This document shows, piece by piece, positions 40,666-54,800 of a DNA stretch of 64,000 bases. The DNA comes from Glandiceps talaboti. Its lineage: Eukaryota; Hemichordata; Enteropneusta; Spengelidae. Within the stretch, counting starts at the first letter, position 1, and each line of letters starts with the position of its first letter. Under the pieces are notes generated by a model that searched no databases, was not told the origin of the DNA, and saw only the letters and a program-made list of their open reading frames with translations. Made by a program: the position numbers and the translations under genes. The DNA lies in assembly GCF_964340395.1 (NCBI RefSeq), contig NC_135570.1, forward strand, positions 3,854,822-3,918,821, read 5' to 3'.

Positions 40666-41370
40666 AAAAATAACATCAGAAGTTGGCCTGCGTTCTAACA
40701 GTAATTTCTCTAATGGAGATGGTAACCAAAAGGAGGAGAAATATTGGCCCAAATCAATGGCTTTCAGGTTGTGAATTGTATACCTTTAATAGACAGCCAC
40801 AATATAAAGTACATTGCAAATCAATTCCGACTTCTATACTGTACGTGGTACATACCGACTACCTCAACTCATTAAACTAAGCTGTAGCAATATAAATGTT
40901 AACTGTTTTCTAATGGAGTATTATATAGTTGAAGTGGTTCAAGGCATTAAACTAACACTTTGCTTTGTCTCATTGGCATTTCAATTGAAGACAGTGAGCT
41001 AATTACAGTATATGGGGCTGTCAGGTAGATTTTCATGCACTATCTGCTTATGGAAGTACTATTCTAAGCCTCATTTATTCACGGCTTTTCTCAAAATTGA
41101 TTTTAGAGGATGTTCTTGCATACTTATTCCGCTCATTGACACAATCAGACTTCAGGTAGGGTATTTAAAAAAGTGGAATTCTTGTAGAGACAGACATTCT
41201 AGCCATTTCCGTACATTACTACAGAATCAAATACACAAACATCTAGACATATAGACGACAGCATGGAAACCACACACAGAATTTGGAATCAGGTATCCAG
41301 AAATGTAATTTTTTATTTTATTATTATTGAAAACAAAGCCCCCCCACTTAGTCTTAAACAAACAAAACAA

Positions 41371-41413
41371 ACATACATACATACATACATACATACATAC
41401 ATACATACATACA
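41371..41413. repeat. (CATA)n microsatellite
   Basis: Uninterrupted CATA tetranucleotides. Confidence 0.95.
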
Positions 41414-44400
41414 GCCAGATAGAGACAGTATGACAAAACAAACTCAACAAGACATGAACACACATTCTGAAACTAACTGACAGATTCACAGACAAACCAT
41501 ACAGGTATAGACATTACAAACATGAAAGGTGACTGACAGTTATATATGTACTAAAAAATACAACACATACATACTAGTCCACAAATCAAAGGATAGCTGC
41601 ATACAATTCAAATGAATGTGGCAAATAATTTAAGCCTGTATATCAAGAATTTCTCTTTTCTAAATCTGTGAATGATATTTTCCATTGTCATGGTGATCTG
41701 AGATGGTTATTTGTTTGAAGTATTCAACTTCACAGTCATACCTGATAGCTTCAATAAAGTACTCAACTACAGTCATATCTGATGGCTTTGATGAAGTCCA
41801 TCATGATTTTCTTCAGGCAAACACAGTTACAATATACTTCTAGATCAAATTTCATGTATCATGTTTCACTGTACATGTTATCTGACACTCCTGCTGACTA
41901 GTATTTCAGGTATAATCATAATAAAAGATGATTTTCTGCTTCTAAAAGATGGCGAACATGTAAAACCGGATGCTTAAATAGATCTCCCATCTTACAAATT
42001 CAAAATCATTCAAAACCATACAGTACATTTCAATTCCTTGAATTTGACATCACAGATAATAAACTTGAGTCTTATTATTACACTCAAAATGATATAACTG
42101 TATAAATTTTTCAATGTTTCTTCACTTGCTCACCCAACAGTGTTGTTAACTTTGAAAAACAACTGACATTTGGCTGTTGCTATGGGTGTGGTCATGGTTG
42201 TAAGGGCTAGCTGTGTCAATAACTTCATCTACACATCTCCAAATGCATCCCCATTCAATGTCAGCCCAATCTGCCCAATAGTTTTGGAAATTGTTTCTAT
42301 ACCTGATTCGTATATCACTGACAGAATCACCATGTCATTAACAATCTTTTATCATATACAAATCAGAAATTGTACAGTACATCAAACAATATTTTCAATT
42401 CTTAAAATTCTACATCACAGATATTGCAATACACTGTACAATCAAAATGTTCAAACTTTGCATGTGAAAAGGAAATTTTGCTTACTGAAGCTCATTGCAA
42501 TTTCCATTCTACAACTACTACTCATGAATTACAATTTATGTCAGAAGATCAAAAACATTTATTTATTTATTTATTTTTCACACAGACTCCATTTCAGGGA
42601 CTAAACACTTTTCTCCCAATTGAACCTGTTGCAAGATTACACACATTGAAAATCAAACAAAAAACTAGCACAAAAAGTTACAGAGGCACAGTGTACTTGT
42701 GTCGTAATATGTTGTTAATCATACTATAAGAAACTATGATAAAGTTTAAATCTATTTTAGAAAGATTTGAATAAATTTTATATATGGTAGTTTCATTATT
42801 TTAATATCTGCCTCAATGCATGAACAATCTCATCTTTTATTAAAACAGTGAGGATTATTTTGTTATTAACTGACGTTTTGCTAGTAGAATGAGGATGATA
42901 GCAATTTTATCTTGAAACAGATACAGTATTTGGCAAAACTGCTTGAAGATTGTGTGACTGGTTTCCATTTCTTGTCATTTTTTCAAGGGGAAGGCAGAAT
43001 ATTAAAGAGCCACCGAATACTCAATAAATTATTTTGCTGAGGGCAGAAGAAGTCGGTAAAATTTACCTGCATTCTGCCATGTTTCCCAATCAAGAGTATA
43101 ATGTATGGGAAACTGCCAGTTTTATACTTGATTTCTCCTTTGTGTTTAAATTTTCCCAGGGAAAGCATTGTAGTAGATATACCAAAGCAAAGCAAAATGT
43201 GAATTAAACCTAGTTCCCTAGCTGTAACTATGTTACATTTTTCCATCTGACAACCAACGTTACATTTACTGAAAACTGTTCAATTACCAATAATTAGACA
43301 TTGTACACGTATATATTAATTAGGAGCCAGCTATATCCAGAAGTGGTTCAGCAACTGGTTTAAAATGACGATAATGGTGGGGAGCTGAATTTTGAGAGTG
43401 AGCTCAAAAATCAATTTGATTGCATGGATAGTACAGTTACTGTAAACCTAGGTATATTCACTACTAGAAAATTTTGTGATTTTTGGAGTCTTCAAGTAGT
43501 TCTCAAAGACTAACTTTTACTAATTACCAGACTGGTACAATGTATTCATGTATAAGAAGGCAGTTGATTTGATTAGATTTGAATTTATTTGTCAATAAAA
43601 TATAGTAAAAACATACATTTAAAAGTATTGTCGAGGATAACACAACAAAGCAATTAAAACTTATTTCCATTGTGGTCCTCGATTTCAAAAATTCAACATG
43701 GTAGTAGGCAAAGAACTCTGGTCACGTGATTGGAGCAAGATTAGGGTAAATGGAAATGAAACATAAAAGCATTGAACTGACTCCAGTTTAGTCACTACTT
43801 ATTTTTGCGTCTTTTGGTTTCCATTGGAATAAGTGAAAATAAGTCTTTAGCGAAAATTTCCATGTTTACAGTATATACTACTACACAAATATGTTTACCC
43901 GTGAGTGATTCAATACTGTTCACGGTGTAAGATATTAATGTTAACATTTAACAACACAGTTTCCAAAAATGTTCCAGTAGCAGCTTGTATCTAAGGATAC
44001 CACAGTACTCAAATATGGATTTCTCATGTAGGGGTGGGTGGTGGGGTGAGGATAGTTCAGGATGCTTAATGTTTTCCTTTATATGCATCTCAAACTTAAT
44101 ATATACATAAATAAAGACTGCACATATGGCACAAGTTTTACATCATGCACATTTCTGACAAGAGTATATTTATTATTGATAAGTTGGAAGTTATTTGATC
44201 ATTCGGGATGTCATGGCAGATCAGTGTTCCCTTACACAGATTACCAAAATTCTATAAGCCGATTAACGGAAGTAAGGAGAGTATAGATGCCGTGAAAATC
44301 ACCTTTAGATAGACATGACATAAACAGAGGTAAATATGAAATCGAAAACACAAAGTCATTTACTTGCGTCTAGTTATTATCTGAATAACAGAACACATAG

Positions 44401-44554
44401 AATCTATTATGTTTGTAAATTTGCTATTTTCAATTGCCATACTAAAGACTTTTGGACACCCGCAGATCCCGAATTGGGTACAAGTGATAAAGTCTTGAAA
44501 TATATCTTTTAAATATACTTTAATACTGTTTGTAACAGTACAAGAAATATGGCA

Positions 44555-44730
44555 CATACATACATAGTTACACATACATACATACATACATACATACATA
44601 CATACATACAATGCATACATACATACATACATACATACATACATACATACATACATACATACATACATACATACAGTTACACACATACATACATACATAC
44701 ATACATACATACATACATACATACACACAT
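44555..44730. repeat. (CATA)n microsatellite with breaks
   Basis: Several CATA blocks separated by AGTTACA and ATGCATA. The YIHT/MYVC open frames are artefacts. Confidence 0.96.
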
Positions 44731-45992
44731 AAACAAACACTACACGATGTTCACACATACATTTACACATCTATCAGCCACTTTTACATCAAGTCATGAT
44801 AGTATGACTAGTGTCATTATCTTCCTTGTCAATGCCAGCTGTGATATGTATGTATGTACAAAGATTTATATCCTGATGGTGTTAATGTTAATCAATATCT
44901 TGGTACTTAGGTGAAAATGAAATTTCACTCACAGCCTCAGGTTTTGTAACAATAAATTGCACTTGTGAATGACATGTACCTACTCACGAAAAGGTAAATC
45001 AAGGTCACTATCATGTTGGAAGCACTGACTGAAAACTACATCATGTACATGGTATGATGCAAATTTTTTAGGATTTCCCACCCTTTGTTATCATGGTTCT
45101 CAAATCTTAAACACTGTGGAAGAAATCACGTGACTGCAGTTCTAAACGACAGTGCAAGGGATATTAATAATCAAAATGCCAAGAAAAAAATGTACAATCC
45201 AAGATATTACTGTTACATTTTTAATAGAACTTAGCATCAAAGTATATCACACCACTGTACATTCAAATCTCTACGAATAGATCAAAGCAACTTGAACACC
45301 TGGCCAAGGGCAACTGAGAAACAAAATCAGGGAACAAGATAAGGAGGTCATATTTGTCCTATAATACCACAAAAATACAACAAAACAGAAAATGACAGAT
45401 ATCGCTCGCCTTATGTGAAAACCCCAGAAAATATAAAATGATACACATGTACCAAAGTAGGCATTTAAACCTAAAGGCTGTGTAATAACTGTTTTACAAT
45501 AACATTAAAAATTGAGCAATTTGTAGAGAATGATTTAAAGTATGTAACTGTACACCTGACAACCTTTCTAATTTGACCAATTAATAAGATCCATTAATGT
45601 TTTCTGAAATTGCTTTGTTTTTGTCAAAAGTGACACCTAATGTAACATTTGACAATTTTTACTAAATTTAGTAGCGAACAACTTAACCATTAATTTTCAA
45701 CTAAAAAGACAGAAATGGCTTTAGTCCCCAATGGTTTTCTTTGATTAGTTTCAAAATGATTTATTTATGTAAATTAGCACTCTCAAAAGAACGGGAAATG
45801 AATAAAAATAGTTTTACCCTGCATATGAAATTGATCCTTTGTTAGGAATAAGTGATTTTTCCTGGAAAAAGATTCATAAGAATTAGCTACTAACTAGACT
45901 CTCTGGAATCAGACTCTTTTCAATTTTACAGCAAACTGCGTCCAGAGCTCCACCATTTATTTCTTAATTTCTAAAATACTTATGTGCAACAT

Positions 45993-46020
45993 GGGGTGGG
46001 GGTGGGGGTGGGGGTGGGGG
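45993..46020 (+). repeat. G-rich tract (GGGGGT)n
   Basis: Five G-runs of four to five separated by single T residues on the plus strand: a strong G-quadruplex pattern. Confidence 0.9.
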
Positions 46021-46975
46021 TTTTGGGCTCTTGTAGTTCTTGTTGATATAAAATGTGTTTGAAATGTTAAATGAATTGGAAAAGAGTTACTAGAAGGTGA
46101 CTTTTTTATCTTATGCTTTATCTCCTGTTTTGTTTTTTTGCCAAAACGCAGAAGACTAAATTTTCTTCCAATCCAATTATAACTCTGATATTACTAGAGG
46201 TCACTGCAATAAATTAAACTAAAATGAGATACAAAGGTCCACAGGGGCATAGTACTTTCTCTGATCTATACTTAAGTATTTATACACATCAGCTGGCATC
46301 GACAAACAGACTCCATGCCATAGCTTCAATATAGAGGATTTTCTACTTCGTGAAGATAAATGTTTTACGGATTATTGGCTTGTCAGTCAACTGAACTGTA
46401 AAGTTGGCATTTGAGAATACAGCAGCTTCTTGTTACCTCATGCAGAAATAAGTGACAATTCCAGCCAGGTTGTGAGTAACATTAAATTTGAGGCTACAGT
46501 GGCCAGATTATTCTGTAACTACAGTGAACAGATTATTCCATAATTGAATTTTCTGTTCAACTTGGTACTTTTCAAGAGCAATATGTTTTAGTTACCTTTT
46601 AAGTTTGTGATAGTTTAATAAACAAAAAGTTTGCATTGTTTATTGTTCTAAAATATCCACGTTCTGAAAGTACAGACATAATTACAGAAGAGAACATTGG
46701 GGACGTTACCAACTTCCGAGAATTTGGGACAATTGTCTGAAGTCATGCATGTGTCGTGACTTCAGAAAACACTGACAAAGCCATGGTTGATACCTGGCAA
46801 AAGCTTTGGTGAGCTACTTCAAAATTTTGGTGCAATACGAAGTTAAATTCACGAACTTAGACTGAACTTTTTCACAGATGAGCTTTCATCCTACTATTGA
46901 AGAGACCCTATTGGCTAGTTGACATCTGTCAATCAAGGATATCCTATTTATTCATTAATTAATTACTTATATATG

Positions 46976-47117
46976 TTATTCTTCAATATTTTTCTTCATT
47001 CAGCCAAGGAAAATATGAGTGACCTAAGGGTTGTTACTACAAGTCTAGTGACTCGCAGTGACAACCCTTAGGTAATGAGTATTTTCCGGCTGAATGAAGA
47101 AAAATATTGAAGAATAA
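46976..47117. mobile_element. 142-bp fold-back element
   Basis: The arms TTATTCTTCAATATTTTTCT and its complement ending at 47117 pair over about 60 bp, through TTCATTCAGCC and CCTAAGGGTTGT, with a short loop. No clear target duplication. It lies 243 bp past the exon 1 donor. Confidence 0.7.
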
Positions 47118-47359
47118 TACAATTATACCAGCGCCAGTAATATCAAAAATAAATCGGGGAAAGTGATGTCAATTTTGAACGTTTTGATTCATATTTAGAA
47201 CACAGCAGAACCAGTGACGTAAACATGCGTTGTCGTGATAGATACGTGTTGTTGTGACGTAGAATGACCACAGTATATATATGCCATATGTTTTGTTCAA
47301 CTTGGCTCATGCGTGGTATAAAAGATAGTTGTTATTTTTATCACCAGAAATCCTCTTAC

Positions 47360-47526
47360 CTTCTATGACATACACAAGTGATCCAACATCCCCTTCTTTG
47401 ATTATACAACTATCTTTGGGGTGTTCCACAGGATACATAATTTCAACAATTTCCTGGATCTGTGAAAGTTCCAGATTCTTCATAAAGTCGTTGTCTAAGA
47501 TAGCCATTTTGATACATTCTTTTGCA
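47360..47526 (-). CDS. PRKG1: PKG visible exon 1: linker and N-terminal half of CNB-A
   Basis: Residues 1-56 plus the first base of codon 57. It starts after an acceptor reading TTACAG and completes a codon split after its second base, so at least one more coding exon lies upstream. The sequence carries the strongly conserved PKG run [10 protein letters not shown] (residues 10-19), then I-I-K-E-G-D-V-G-S (42-50) and the beta strand L-V-Y-V-I-E (51-56). These form the helical entry and first beta strands of the high-affinity cGMP site A. The donor is GTAAGAG. The Met at residue 8 is internal, since the reading frame continues upstream into the acceptor with PKG-like residues A-K-E-C-I-K. A 19-kb intron separates it from the next exon. 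Confidence 0.96.
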
Positions 47527-47709
47527 CTGTAAGATAGAAATTACGTATATAGGAGTTAGAATGATGTGTCTATGTGTTCGGGTGTTTGCAAAGGAAAGCA
47601 GTACTGCCAACTGGGAAAGGACTCACTTGTCATGATTATGGCGAAATAAATAAAACTTGAAATAGTTGTAATGAACAGTAAACCTGTAAATATTGGACTG
47701 TGACAGAAA

Positions 47710-48215
47710 ACACATTTCAGTGATATAGACCACACATTTCAGTGATGTAGACGACACATTTCAGTGATGCAGACCACATGTTTCAGTGATGTAGACCACA
47801 CATTTCAGTGATGTAGACCACGTATTTAAGTGTTATACACTACATATTTCAATGATGTAGACCACATATTTCAGTGATGTAGATCACCTAATTATTTCAG
47901 TGTTGACCACACATTTCAGTGATACACAGACCACGTTTCAGTGATGTAGACTACATATTTCAGTGATGTTTCAGTGATGTAGATCACAGTCATTTCAGTG
48001 ATGTAGACCACATGTTTCACTGACACATAGACCACATATTTCAGTGATGTAGACCACATATTTCAGTGATGTAAACAACATATTTTAGTGATACATAGGC
48101 CAAATATTTCAGTGATGTAGACCACAATTTCAGTGATACATAGACCACATGTCAATTATGTACACCACATACTTCAGTGATACATAGACCAAATATTTCA
48201 GTGCTATAGACAACA
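47710..48215. repeat. Irregular ~23-bp tandem repeat
   Basis: About twenty copies of TTTCAGTGATGTAGACCACA with variable spacing and substitutions. It begins 184 bp upstream of exon 1. Confidence 0.85.
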
Positions 48216-49848
48216 CACTGTAATGATTTGAAGTTTGTCAAACATCTGTTTAACTTCAAAATGTACATCAACAACTAAGTGATGAAAAAATATTATGAAA
48301 TCTTCAAGTTCGCATTAGATCATAGATGACTTTATTAAAAGTACAAGAAATGCAGCTACTCAGATTTTACAGTAGTTTGGAAATCTTAAATCCTGACGCC
48401 ACAAATTGATTTGTTTTCCTTCCTATATCTGCAAGATTGTCTCCACTAAAACCCTGGTATTGTATTTCTGACATATGTGAAGCAACAATGTAAATATCAA
48501 AGTACTAATATCACTATATTGCATCGATACCAAAAACTACTATGATGCGTGTGAATACTGTCTTGCCTTTGGACACATAATTCGCGTGTTGCAGAATCCC
48601 TGAGATGAGTTATATTAAGTCAGAAGGATATTAATTCATACATCGATGAACACTCTGGAAAAGTTACAAACTTATGCCTGCTTTACATGGATTTTTTTGT
48701 TATTTAATGCAAGATTTAAATTCATTGGCATGTTCCTATCTGTATCAACCATAATTTATACACGAGTCTCTCTGAAGTAACAGTCATTTATCCCGCATAA
48801 GATATTCTGCTCACAGCCATTATGAATTGTAAATATTTAATATACCAATGTTCTGCTTCAGTATTATTATACATACACCTTAAAGGTATGTAATCAAATC
48901 ACAATGTACATATACACATAATAAATGGCGTATCATATTCCACTCTACATGTCTTATTTTATAGTTATTTCTACACTGTAAATGACACATTACAGACTTT
49001 CTGAACTTAATTATTAGCTTACATGTGCTGTATATTTTCATATTGACAGACACTCCAGTTTCTATTTAGTTAGCAGAATTAATGCTTTTGGATGTCCAGC
49101 TTCATGTTACACATATATATGTACTTATAGATTACAAATTCTTTTAGTATACACGTAATTCCAAATTTCCGTTCTTTGACAATGCTGATAAAATTTCATT
49201 GAAACTATGGGATTATTCCCACAATTTCAAGACTCTGTAGTTGTGATATTGTTTGTTCTATTAAATCTCATAAATGTGAAATCCAACTTAACAAATCATT
49301 ACAGTAACTTTTGTATTGATTACATTGTAGAAATAGTTCTACAGAACTTGTTTAGCCCACAACCCTTACAGAATGAGTTAAGTCGAAAATACTGGGTGAA
49401 ACTTGAGTAGCGGAAAAAAAAATTGTGATAAGAATAATTGTCAAAATATTGCTTTGCATGAATGAATAACTTTAACTTGAACGAATAATTTATAATTTTA
49501 CGCGTCTTTGCATGAACAAATAACTTTTAACTTGAATTCTGCTGCATCCATTTCATCGTTTACAAGAACTTGACCTGAAGAGGGTTAAAGCTGCACTAGC
49601 CGCTGTGACTGGTATACTGGTTTGTTAGATGTTATGACTTAAATGAGTACATGTACTCGTAATATTGTACACCTAGAACAGTATAGAATCACCTGTGGAT
49701 GAATGTATCCGTGCAGCTTCCCTACCCAAATCCTGTCCACAAGCCATAGGTGACAACTTTTCCCCACCCAAGACCCTATGACATGGTCTAAAAGACATGA
49801 TATGTCACATATGGTTTATAAGATATAATATATAACTTTATATTTGTA

Positions 49849-49935
49849 ACTGTTTCTATTGTAAAGTGCCAGTGAGCATCATTGATGGATACTCGGATAT
49901 ATAAATCTCTTTAGTATTATTATCATTCATTATAT
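49849..49935 (+). mobile_element. Probable LINE/SINE 3' tail
   Basis: TTGTAAAGTGCC...GATATATAAATCT followed by TATTATTATCATT resembles the conserved 3' ends of CR1/L2-like retroelements. Only the tail is recognisable. Confidence 0.45.
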
Positions 49936-50627
49936 ATGATATGTATCCATAAGACATGATATGTGGCATGGTCTATAAGATATGATATATGTAACATGTG
50001 TCTATAAGGTATATGACTTGTTATGCTGCCTATCAACAAAAACTTTGAAAAAAATGCAAAATATGCTGAATATCCCACAATTCTTGATTCATGATTTGTC
50101 ACCTATGCTCCTGGACAGGATTTGGAGGGAATGTCACCTATACATAAGGTCTTTCAATGTAGGCAAATCTCACCAGCGTACATGGATTTTTGTGAAAACA
50201 TTTTTGAAATTTTGAAACTAGAATTGTCACTGATGAGTTTCTGAATAATTTTTTTAAGTTATAATTTTACGTGTCCTGCGAATAACACACTTTTCAATGT
50301 CAAGAAATAATCATGTTGGGTAGTTATCTTTGAAAGAGTTTTACATGTAAATTTCATTTGTTCTACCCATTCAGAAAAATAAATATTCTTCATAGAGTCG
50401 TAACAGGTGCAGCTTTTTCCCTTTAACTATGAAATAGTTTCATTGTAAATATTCTGCAGGGATTTCAAGAAAGTTGGTTAGAAAAACTATTATAAACTTG
50501 TTTTCTTCTTACACCAAAAGTCACTGACACCTTGACAACTGAAAATGGGAATGCAGAATCTCCTCAGTAACAATTCTACAGCAAAAAAATATTTTCACAA
50601 TTAAAAACCATATACACTAGTGGAATT

Positions 50628-50727
50628 GGACTGTAAGATATGTTGTGGCGCTCCACCCTCACTGGCCTGGGTTGACCGATGTGTGAGGGCGCCACATCAC
50701 AGCGGGCCTTACAGCCTTTAGTATAAT
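50628..50727. repeat. GC-rich imperfect hairpin
   Basis: GGACTGTAAGATATG...GTGGCGCTCCACCCTCAC faces GTGTGAGGGCGCCAC...CCTTACAGCC in inverted orientation, in otherwise AT-rich DNA. Possibly a small fold-back element. Confidence 0.45.
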
Positions 50728-51491
50728 GGAATTTGCCTGAAATAAAAGTTAAATGTCTGGGCATACAAATCAGAGAGAATTGTGGGCTATTCAGCATCCA
50801 GTGAACTGGTCGATAGACCTGAATGATGGACACAACATATCTTTACTAGTCTATCTGTGATAGTATTCTTTAAATGTTTAAGTATTCTTCACTCACCAGA
50901 CATACATTTATGTCATTGAAAGGAGAATCAGGGACATGAGTTGTCCAGACAACTAGTAAACAACTTTTAAATCCTAGTTTACACAGTCCACTAATGGTGC
51001 CTGTTATTCTATGCTCTAAAAATATCAAGCTTGCTACATGACTTTATCTAGGATATCAAATTACTTTCTCTGTTCAAATATCCTCCATTTTATCATAGAA
51101 TCATTTGATGTACATGTAGTTGTTTGAGTAAACCAAATAAATAAATGACAAAAAAGTTGAAACATTTCATTTGAACAAATGTGAATCATATTCCAGTCCT
51201 TAGCATTCCTGTATACATGTAGTTTCAAGCACAGTATATATTGTTGAGTGATCTTGTATGAAGCAAATGACAGGTTTTCCCTTCTTTGATGTTGTTTTTA
51301 CTTATGCAATCTTTATATTTTATAGCTTCCAATTGAACTCAATTTACAACTGAATTTCACTTTTGAACCAATTTCAAGATTTATCTGGGAAGATTATAAA
51401 ACACACCATAATGGAACAAAACAATTTTTTCAAAATAAATAAACAATTTATATACTGTTGTATTTTGTGAATATGTGATCAACAGATTTAA

Positions 51492-51837
51492 AGTGGCCAT
51501 ATGGATGAGAATTTGGTATTTATTTTGGATTTTTATTTGATAAAACAGCTTCACTATGTTTTTCTACTTGAAAAAATAATGTGAAATAACATATACCAAG
51601 TCCATGTTCACATCTCAATAAACTGCAAAACGCTAAACAATGTGTAAAATGTTTGTTATTGTACGTACAATAACAAACTTTTTACACTTTTTGCATCTTT
51701 TTGTAATGTATAGAGTTATGAACATTGACTTGGTATAGGTTATTTCACATTATTTTTTCAAGTAGAAAAACACAGTGAAGCTGTTTTATCAAATAAAAAT
51801 CCAAAATAAATACCAAATTCTCATCCATATGGCCACT
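51492..51837. mobile_element. TTAA-flanked, nearly fully palindromic MITE, younger copy
   Basis: TTAA at 51488-51491 and 51838-51841 flanks AGTGGCCATATGGATGAG and its complement. The arms match over about 113 bp with only a few differences. Pairing resumes in the middle around TTATTGTACGTACAATAA (centre near 51664), so most of the 346 bp can fold back. Same family as 34787-35092. Confidence 0.88.
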
Positions 51838-54800
51838 TTAAAGTTCATGGTCAAAACAAACATAATTATGCCATGTATCTATTCCATTGCCAGCTTTTTA
51901 CTTCTTTCTCCAATAAAGTAGAAAAAATCTCACAAGGAGATCCAGATTCCATTAGGCATCCTCTGGAAATTTCACATTCCTAGATCATACCACTGCTAAG
52001 AATAATATACTTAATTATATGATATTCAAGACATTAATAAAATCTAATCCATAATCATCATCCAGAGTGAAAAGAACCAGTAGCAATATCACAAAATGTA
52101 ATTTTCTAGTGAAATTGATGAAACCATACTATATATAGCTACTGATTGTATTAAATCCTACGAAAAACCTGATACCCACATTGCAGATTATTAAACTTAT
52201 GAAAAGATGCCACAGTATTGTATTCTACATGAGTTTTAGTCTTGAGAATAAGGCTATTACTTTTCAGATCATTTTACTACTAAATGGAGAATAACGTGGT
52301 TTTTTTCTACTTATTGGAAACATAATGATGGACTTTAATACATCAGTTTGTAAAACTGTTTGGAGATTAAGATGACATTTTCATATATGCCTAATCGGAA
52401 ATGAAATTTAATGCACATTGAGTTATTAGGATTGAATTTAAAATGAATTCTCATCGATCATACATGTTTGTGTTTGCTCATGTATATTCAACAAATTCTT
52501 ATCTTATCGCAGTGGCTATATGGATTAGAACTGATGATTCTTTTGTTCCAGGTAAAAAAAATTTATATAGTTCTGCAAAACAAATGTTTTTTTCTCATCC
52601 AAATTTGATTATCAGTTGTGACATAAATTTAATTGTCAAACCATACGTACACAGTGTATGAATGATCTACAAAGGTTAGAACATACCAGCAGTTCAAAGT
52701 TTTTAGCATTAAGCTTCTGATCCAGGTATGTAATTAGAATCAAAATTATCATGTATTAAACTTGATTATTTTCCTTGAAATCCCTCTCCATGTCAAGTTA
52801 CAAGCACAGGCAGATTTCTTTTAAATGTGTCACAAACGTGGGAAACTAATATTATACGGTAATATTCACTGATTCACACCCAGAATGCAATACATTCAAA
52901 CCTGGCACAATGATGAAATATCATTCATTCAAACATGTATGAAATACTACTCATTCAAATTTGGCACAAAATGATGCAATCATGGACATGTGCATATTAC
53001 AACTTCATGCATATATATTGTACACCATTCTGATGTCAAATACATAAATTTGGTATGTGTATGCAGATACCAATCACTTGAATGCATAAAATTAGATCAA
53101 CTCATATGTAGTCACTATAACTCTACAAGCGAAATTTCAAAACAACCAAATTATTATAGTATTTATATATATTAAAGCAAAATAAGTATTGCTAAAAAAT
53201 GTACATGTATAATAGACAGACAAAAGCGATTGACAGTTATAGCTACAATATATTCAATTTTAAATGTTGAACATAACAATAACTATTCTAGTTTTTCTAA
53301 TAGTCACACATGACCTTTTTTCATTATTTAATCGCCCTCTAATTCCATTTGTCATCACATTTTAAAAATACATGGCCCTTGCTTGATCTTAATGATCCCT
53401 GAATGGAAAGCTTAACCCTCCTAAGGAGAGGGGGGGGAAAGGGCACAGAGAAATGCTCTGAGGAATAAATTAAGAAACTACATCTTGGCATTTAGGACCT
53501 AGTCATAAAATGAACAATTTAGGCTGCAGGATTTGGAATCAAATTATCTAACAAAATCAGAAAAAATATGAAAATGTGCAAAAGAGTTACAAGAATTTGA
53601 ATAAAATCATCTCATATTTAAGGGAAAAGAAATTAAGAAAATGAAAAAAGAAAATATTCTTTTTCAAAAAATACAAATGGAAATAGTTGTATGATATATT
53701 TATTTCAACAAATATTTGGTGAAATAATGAAATGACTCTTTTGAACCAAAAGTTTAAGAAAATACATTTATTTCCTTGAGCGTATTCCCTTTTAAACAGC
53801 ATCATAAACACTCAGTCAGGCAATTGGCCATGACATTTCTGATGGCTTTGATGAGTAACAAAATTGACAATTACCTATACCAAAGTAAACATGTTTTGCT
53901 TTGGGCATAAGGATGCAATAAATTAGCATATTTCATTATAAATGAGGGATGTTATTAATGATTATCAAAGAAATGAAAAACAAATAAAACTTGTGTCACG
54001 GCAATCTCTCTTTAAGTTAGTTGGCCATCATATTTCTTATGGAATTGATGAGTTTGCATGAGTGGTAATTTGTTTAGCCTTGTCTCAAAATATCAACATC
54101 TTAAATCATTTTGAGTACAAGATAATAAAAATTGAAATGATGCCTCAGAGCAACTAAACTTGATATTCTAAAATGCTTACTTCTTCTTGACTAATTAGTT
54201 TTGAGTGACTGGTGTTTTGATTAGGCATGGATGTAGCAGAGGCATTTTAAAAGTAGCCGCTCAAGTGTAAACATTAGGTGATATCTATTAAAGAATGAGA
54301 CCCATAAATCCATTCATTGATTGAAATACAGTGTTTGAAACAAAGATCTTTTAAATCTCTGGAAAAGTAGCTGGTAAAACAGGGCGATAGTAGACAACTT
54401 GTTTTTTCCAGCCGTAATACACATCCCTGTTAGTTTATAGACATCACTCCTCTTCTCTTCTGTGCTTTCTTTTGGAAAACTAAGCCAGATACTGGAGGCA
54501 AGAAAACTGAGTCTATATGTTTGGGGAGAAGTAATTCACATTATTCAGGCTTTTTGTAATAACCTTCCCACAGGGATGTGTCATGAAATACGATATTTTG
54601 AAATATGAATCCCATGCTGAAAAATATCAAACATTTATTTCACTTTATTTTTCTTCATTTATTCATTGAAACCCTTTTGGATTAGGGACTTACAAATTAT
54701 GTTAGCAATAGAGAAGATGATGAAATTAAGCACCATTTGAGACATCAATAACTTGGCAAAGCTTGTATAAAAATTGCCAACAAACAGCCATACAAACAAT

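Noticed and set aside
42170-42604. 144-codon plus-strand frame
   Set aside because: Begins in a diverged dispersed repeat and shows no recognisable domain; composition like the surrounding DNA.
44360-44914. YIHT and MYVC frames
   Set aside because: (CATA)n repeat translation.
47307-47507. A 66-residue protein starting at M-A-I-L-D
   Set aside because: It is exon 1 of the kinase read into the intron; the Met is internal and the frame extends to an acceptor at 47526.
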